The position numbers and the translations under genes are program-made. A stretch of DNA of 15,970 nucleotides from Bacteroidales bacterium UBA1223 (GTDB lineage: Bacteria; Bacteroidota; Bacteroidia; Bacteroidales; P3): contig DBXB01000069.1 of the NCBI GenBank assembly GCA_002309155.1, positions 302 through 16,271 of the forward strand. The letters are read 5' to 3'. Below, piece after piece: positions 15,840 to 15,970 of this stretch. Under the pieces are notes generated by a model. The model was given only the letters and a program-made list of their open reading frames with translations, searched no databases and was not told the DNA's origin. Position 1 is the first letter of the stretch. Each line of letters starts with the position of its first letter.

Positions 15840-15970
15840 TTATTTTATCCTATTTACATCCAATGAATTGTGTATTATCTGTCCTTTGTATGTGTCGAGG
15901 TTGAACGAGCGGGTGGCATAACCTTCGCCTTGTACAATAGAACCACTGGCGGCAGTGATAATGGCATTGT
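15840..15970 (-). CDS. 3' end of an unidentified gene, partial
   Basis: One frame is open from the window edge to TAA (15840-15842). It encodes 42 residues, including ITAASGSIVQGEGYATRSF and, at the end, IIHNSLDVNRIK. The Gly/Ser/Thr-rich start could be a beta-rich domain of a secreted or surface protein, but there is too little to name it. It is followed after 11 nt by the 72-aa gene. Confidence 0.6.
   Translation of the reverse strand, partial: NAIITAASGSIVQGEGYATRSFNLDTYKGQIIHNSLDVNRIK

Overview
The window looks like a chromosomal accessory (defence-rich) segment of a Bacteroidota bacterium, probably Bacteroidales and plausibly Prevotella-like. Three things point there: a GroEL tail ending in Gly-Gly-Met repeats, five promoters of the Bacteroidota type (TTTG, 19-20 bp, TAnnTTTG), and heptamer-type simple repeats that I associate with that group (recalled, not checked).

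Layout, left to right. (1) 1-210: 3' end of groEL and its terminator on the + strand. (2) 239-2067: a three-gene hipB-hipS-hipT type II toxin-antitoxin operon (+) behind three evenly spaced HipB-like operators. (3) 2021-2391: a second copy of the hip control region, with promoter and two operators, now placed in front of a 46-aa orphan RelB-like antitoxin. (4) 2402-3275: a calcineurin-like phosphoesterase (-) with its own promoter and a palindrome in the leader. (5) 3315-3443: a perfect palindromic stem and a relic of a second hipT 3' end. (6) 3429-13250: a seven-gene operon on the - strand, read from 13163 down. (7) 13236-15557: a DUF234-type ATPase/nuclease gene (-) between two long direct repeats. 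(8) 15554-15970: a terminator, a 72-aa antitoxin-like gene and the 3' end of an unknown gene, all on the - strand.

The centrepiece is the - strand operon. In order it holds a type III DNA methyltransferase (Mod), a DUF1016/YhcG-type PD-(D/E)XK nuclease, a type III Res helicase-nuclease, an unrecognised 105-aa protein, a DndD-like SMC ATPase, a HerA-family ATPase with a possible DndE-like N-terminus, and a small protein resembling the phosphorothioate (sulfur)-binding domain of type IV McrA enzymes. Behind the last gene lies an out-of-frame piece that looks like the end of an HNH nuclease. The first four gene junctions are ATGA overlaps, three of them with strong Shine-Dalgarno sequences; the last two have gaps of 4-5 nt. 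The seven proteins are therefore very probably made together, as a composite of a type III restriction-modification system and Dnd/HerA-type ATPases. No DndA, DndB or DndC is visible. I cannot tell from sequence alone whether this combination is already described.

The second theme is repeat-driven plasticity. Period-7 repeats occur at the hipS/hipT junction and twice inside mod, where a change of one unit would shift the frame. Larger, degenerate ones lie in both repeats flanking the ATPase gene. The target-recognition region of mod is markedly AT-richer than the rest of the gene and contains three consecutive hairpins, as expected of a swapped specificity domain. The hip region carries several diverged duplications and relics, suggesting repeated gain and loss of toxin-antitoxin modules next to groEL.
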